Of a DNA stretch of 64,000 bases, positions 61,077-64,000 are shown piece by piece (position 1 is the stretch's first letter; the number at the start of each line of letters is the position of its first letter). The DNA is taken from positions 1 to 64,000 of the forward strand of contig NZ_JBNDNA010000008.1 of assembly GCF_049856175.1 (NCBI RefSeq), read 5' to 3'. The notes under the pieces were generated by a model. The model worked only from the letters and a program-made list of their open reading frames with translations, was not told the DNA's origin and made no database searches. This stretch comes from JB111 sp049856175 (GTDB lineage: Bacteria > Actinomycetota > Actinomycetes > Actinomycetales > Actinomycetaceae). The position numbers were made by a program, and so were the translations under genes.

Positions 61077-62063
61077 TCAGATCGTGGTGACCAGGTAGAT
61101 GAGCGTGGTCCCGATGAAGATCGCACCTGCCGGCGGGTCGATGTGCGTGTCGCCGCGGGCGTTGAAGATCCGCGAGAACGCCTCACCGAGGACACCGCCG
61201 AAGAGGCCGGCGAGACCACCGACGACGACGGCGACCCATGGGTCCGTGCCGACGACGGTGAGCAGCTGGACGGCCGCGAGGCCGGCGAGGATCGTCATGT
61301 GGTGCGTGACCGGGGTCTTCAGCCCCAGGCTGAGGAAGATCAGCGAGATGGCCGAGATCGCCCAGCCGATGAGGAACACCTGGCTGACGATGTTGGTGTA
61401 GGCCGGGTTGTCCGTGGGGACGTTGCCGATGAGCCACACGGCGACGAACGCGAAGAGCAGACCGGAGGTCAGGCCGTGCAGGGCCGACATGCTCCACTTC
61501 TCCTGGTGCTCGACCCAGTGCGTGCCGTCCTTGAGCGAGAGCGGGCTGTGCCCCTTGAACGGACCGACCAGCGAGCGCGACTTCACGCCGAACACGAGAC
61601 GGGCGACGACGGCGACACCCACGACCGACAGGGCGACCGTGTCCGTGGTGAACAGCAGTCCCTCGCCCTCGGGGGCCCAGAGGCCGAAGAGCCAGATGAA
61701 GAACTGGTTCATGACGTAGCCGAGGATGCCGAAGACACCACCGACGATGAAGATGTCGGCCTTCGGGTAGCCGGCGAGCGGCGTGACGATGTCGCGGCCG
61801 TTCACTCCCTCGGGGAAGTATCCGCGCTTGGCCGCGTAGGCCGCCGCGGCCGCACCGCCGGCGAAGGCGATGTGCGGGCCGAAGACCGGGCCGAACGCGA
61901 ACACACTGATGAAGTCCTGCGCCACCGGCACGCCGCCGAGCAGGGCGGAGAACCCGAACAGGAAGGCGAAGCCGGTGAAGATGAATGCGGTCTGCCCGCC
62001 GATGGCGGCGCCGAACGCACCTCCGGCAAAGGCGACGATCAACCAGACGATGTCGATTTCCAC
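61077..62063 (-). CDS. Unrecognised multi-pass membrane protein, candidate polyol transporter
   Basis: 328 residues from a GTG at 62063. It has about eight hydrophobic segments, several glycine-rich (VWLIVAFAGGAFGAAIGGQ, IAFAGGAAAAAYAA, VVVGGLAGLFGGVLGEAF), resembling the paired Gly-rich helices of transporters. A long cytoplasmic or external loop with charged residues (about 165-205, KSRSLVGPFKGHSPLS) splits the two halves. No known family is recognised: not MFS, ABC, PTS, TRAP or MIP. It sits between rpiB and the phosphatase, in a regulon with no other transporter. Uptake of the pathway substrate is inferred from position. Confidence 0.75.
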   Translation of the reverse strand: MEIDIVWLIVAFAGGAFGAAIGGQTAFIFTGFAFLFGFSALLGGVPVAQDFISVFAFGPVFGPHIAFAGGAAAAAYAAKRGYFPEGVNGRDIVTPLAGYPKADIFIVGGVFGILGYVMNQFFIWLFGLWAPEGEGLLFTTDTVALSVVGVAVVARLVFGVKSRSLVGPFKGHSPLSLKDGTHWVEHQEKWSMSALHGLTSGLLFAFVAVWLIGNVPTDNPAYTNIVSQVFLIGWAISAISLIFLSLGLKTPVTHHMTILAGLAAVQLLTVVGTDPWVAVVVGGLAGLFGGVLGEAFSRIFNARGDTHIDPPAGAIFIGTTLIYLVTTI

Positions 62064-62192
62064 GTCGGTGGTACCTCTCTCTTCCCCCACGGCGTCGTGG
62101 GGAGTGTCGTGACTGCGGTGTCGGACCGCCGACGTCGGACGATGACGATGGCGGATCCGGGCCGCGCGGGGGGACCCTGCGACCCGAGGTCC

Positions 62193-62222
62193 GCGCCCCG
62201 ACCGGTATACCGGTCGGGGCGC
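62193..62222. other. 30-bp perfect palindrome between rpiB and membrane-protein genes
   Basis: A perfect palindrome centred between 62207 and 62208 (core CCGGTATACCGG), 5 bp past the rpiB stop and 130 bp before the membrane-protein start. It is a likely mRNA processing or partial-termination hairpin that sets the ratio of isomerase to membrane protein. Confidence 0.65.
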
Positions 62223-62227
62223 AGGGG

Positions 62228-62713
62228 TCAGGAGGCGGAGGAGCCCGCCTGCTGGTTCTTGCTCTCGTAGTCGCTGAGCACGGCGACCTTGTCGGCGGAC
62301 GCCGAGCTCTCGTCGAACTCGTGGCCGAGCCACTCGCCGGCGAGCTTGCGCGCCAGCTCGAGACCGATGACGCGCTGGCCGAAGGTGAGGACCTGCGCGT
62401 TGTTGGACTTGATGAGACGCTCGACGCTGAACGAGTCGTGGGCGACCGAGGCCCGGATGCCCGGGACCTTGCCCGCGGCCATCGCCACGCCCATCCCGGT
62501 GCCGCACACCAGCAGCGCGCGGTCGGCCTCACCGCCGGCGACCTTCTCGCCGGCCGCCGTACCGATGTTGGGGTAGGGGTTCGCGTCGGCGTTGTCGCCG
62601 ACGCCGACGTCGATCACCGAATCGACCCTGGGGTCCGCCTCGAGGTCGGCCTTGAGGGCCTCCTTGTACTCGTACCCGGCGTTGTCCGAACCGACAACTA
62701 TCCGCCAGCCCAT
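62228..62713 (-). CDS. RpiB-family isomerase, probable D-erythrulose-4-phosphate isomerase (DerI type)
   Basis: 161 residues with the RpiB/LacAB fold: RIVVGSDNAGYEYKEALKADL, catalytic Cys70 in VCGTGMGVAMAAGK, and VAHDSFSVERLIKSNNAQVLTFGQRVIGLELARKL. True RpiB usually has the ANK..GIRA motif with CHD; here AGKVPGIRASVAHDSFSVER matches the DerI isomerases of tetritol pathways as recalled. It would turn D-erythrulose-4-P into D-erythrose-4-P. It is the first structural gene of the regulon, with an operator-covered promoter. Confidence 0.85.
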   Translation of the reverse strand: MGWRIVVGSDNAGYEYKEALKADLEADPRVDSVIDVGVGDNADANPYPNIGTAAGEKVAGGEADRALLVCGTGMGVAMAAGKVPGIRASVAHDSFSVERLIKSNNAQVLTFGQRVIGLELARKLAGEWLGHEFDESSASADKVAVLSDYESKNQQAGSSAS

Positions 62714-62805
62714 GTCGCCTCCCGTTCCGGCGCCTGCGCGCCTCTCGGGTGACGGTTCTCGGGCTCCGTCACCCGTCGCACCCGTGCGGCGCGATCTGCT
62801 TCGGG

Positions 62806-62846
62806 ACCCTACCAAAGGGCTCGACAGATGCTCACCCATGGTGAGC
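62806..62846 (-). promoter_or_regulatory. rpiB-operon promoter with SorC-type operator
   Basis: On the minus strand, -35 TGAGCA (62834-62829), a 17-nt spacer and -10 TAGGGT (62811-62806). The perfect dyad GCTCACC-CAT-GGTGAGC (62830-62846) covers the -35 box. It shares GCTCA..TGAGC half-sites with the palindromes at 30676 and 39086 but with 7 rather than 2 central bases. The regulator at 62934 is the likely ligand. Confidence 0.65.
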
Positions 62847-62933
62847 GGAAGTGCACGGGTGTCGTCGATGCGTGCGAATCTGCGCGTGCCCCGTCCCTTC
62901 GGGGGTGCGGTTCGTGCCCGTCGGACCCCTCCC

Positions 62934-63953
62934 TCACACCGGGGGCAGCGGCCTGCCGCGCGCCAGCCCGGACCTCGAGATGCGCTCGGCGAGCGCCCGC
63001 AGGGTCGGCTCGTCGATGACGAGGTCGGTCACGGCACCCGCACGCAGCGCCCCGAGCGTGGGGCGGACCTTCGCACTGCCGGAGACCACGCACACGCGGC
63101 GGCCGATGCGCCGCAGCGCCGCGGGCGACGGCCCCGACGCGCGGGCGTTCGTCGCGATGTCCGCGTACGTACCGTCCTCCCGCAGCAGCACGGTGCAGAT
63201 GTCGCCGACGACGCCGGCCGCCTGCAGGCTCGCGATCTCCGTCTGGTCGAGGTAGCCGCCCGCGTAGACCTGGGAGCTGAGCGACCCGGTGAAGGCGCCG
63301 ACGCCGAACAGCGCGACGTCGGTCCGTGCCTGGAGCGCGCGGACCGCGGCGAGCGACCGTTCGCGCCACATCGCGAGCTTGGTCTCCGGGTAGTCGAAGA
63401 AGGCCGGCACCGGGAAGTGGTGCACCGAGGACTCGAAGGCCCGCGCAGCTGCCTCCATGATGGCGCCAGCGTACGGAATGCCCGTCGTCGTCGGGTTGGC
63501 CGCGCCGTTGAGCTGGACGACCGCCGACCGCGGCGCGGCGCGGGCGACGAACTGCGCGACCACGGCGGCGATGGTGTTCCCCCACGCGATGCCGAGCACC
63601 GAGCCGGGCTGCATCCAGCCCGACACCAGCCGGCCGGCCACGCGGGCCACCTGCTCGAGCCGCTGCACCTCGGTGGACGCCGGCCGCACCGTCACCACGT
63701 GCGTCTGCACGCCGAACAGGTCGCGCAGCACCATCGACTCCCGCGTCCCCATCTCGGCGGGCGGGTGCAGCTCGATGCGCACCATGCCCGAGGCGCGCGC
63801 CTGCTTGATCAGTCGCGAGACGGTCGAGCGCGACACGCCCGTGCGCCGAGCGATCGTCTCCATGGTCTCGTCCTGCAGGTAGTACATCGAGGCAGCCTCG
63901 AAGACCTCCCGCTCGCGGTCACGCTCGTCCACCGGTCCTCCGTCGTCGTGCAC
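62934..63953 (-). CDS. SorC/DeoR-type sugar-binding transcriptional regulator 2
   Basis: 339 residues. The HTH DETMETIARRTGVSRSTVSRLIKQARASGMV is followed by the SorC effector domain (GSVLGIAWGNTIAAVVAQF, AVVQLNGAANPTTTGIPYAGAIMEAAARAF, DVALFGVGAFTGSLS, VVGDICTVLLREDG, VVSGSAKVRPTLGALRAGAVTDLVIDE). A GTG at 63953 is taken; a GTG at 63932 with GGAGGA close upstream is an alternative. It heads the 46.8-64 kb regulon and probably controls it through 62830-62846. Confidence 0.92.
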   Translation of the reverse strand: MHDDGGPVDERDREREVFEAASMYYLQDETMETIARRTGVSRSTVSRLIKQARASGMVRIELHPPAEMGTRESMVLRDLFGVQTHVVTVRPASTEVQRLEQVARVAGRLVSGWMQPGSVLGIAWGNTIAAVVAQFVARAAPRSAVVQLNGAANPTTTGIPYAGAIMEAAARAFESSVHHFPVPAFFDYPETKLAMWRERSLAAVRALQARTDVALFGVGAFTGSLSSQVYAGGYLDQTEIASLQAAGVVGDICTVLLREDGTYADIATNARASGPSPAALRRIGRRVCVVSGSAKVRPTLGALRAGAVTDLVIDEPTLRALAERISRSGLARGRPLPPV

Positions 63954-64000
63954 GTCCGCCCACCTGAGTTGTGCGGATGTGCGATGGCGACCATCCTAAG

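Overview
The window is very GC-rich, dense in genes and uses many GTG starts. It carries a fabD-fabH-acpP-fabF cluster, a DUF3145 gene, an Rpf-LysM protein and a mycofactocin-type SDR. These point to an actinobacterium, most likely a Micrococcales relative (Georgenia/Cellulomonas-like; genus is a guess). No transposase, prophage gene or CRISPR array was found.

Layout. 0-5.2 kb: a partial lipoprotein, a TPR-like protein, then the FAS-II cluster, whose promoter suggests a leaderless fabD mRNA. 5.2-15 kb: small accessory genes, an SDR with a palindromic operator, DUF3145, a TetR/MFS efflux pair with an operator, peptide deformylase, tRNA-Asn, a second MFS pump, an adenosine deaminase-family enzyme, an SRPBCC protein and a CAT-anticodon tRNA. 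15-21 kb: a ribokinase and four tandem membrane-anchored proteins, three of which share a C-terminal domain ending in WTID. 21-30 kb: dgt-dnaG, a 375-bp array of inverted repeats, a secreted phosphoesterase with 45-residue repeats, a GH13-like protein that appears to lack its catalytic residues, and an Rpf-LysM cell-wall protein.

30-47 kb: sugar metabolism. A first polyol/ketose regulon holds dhaK-dhaL, two zinc dehydrogenases, deoC, a SorC-type regulator and an FGGY kinase. A 12-bp palindrome occurs at both of its outer promoters. Next come a malEFG-type ABC importer and a divergent lacI-GH13 glucosidase operon, with an operator over the malE -35 box.

46.8-64 kb: a second regulon, 14 main genes all on the minus strand. 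It contains a DhaK-DhaL fusion kinase of the erythrulose-kinase type, a DerI/RpiB-type isomerase, a polyol dehydrogenase, two GpsA-like dehydrogenases, two FGGY kinases, AraB, AraD, an AraM-like dehydrogenase, an AraL/NagD-like phosphatase, an unrecognised multi-pass membrane protein, and DeoR and SorC regulators. AraA is absent. Together they look like an apparatus that oxidises or phosphorylates tetritols and pentitols and feeds erythrose-4-P and xylulose-5-P into the pentose phosphate pathway. The unrecognised membrane protein is the only transporter candidate. This region is the best candidate for an undescribed system.
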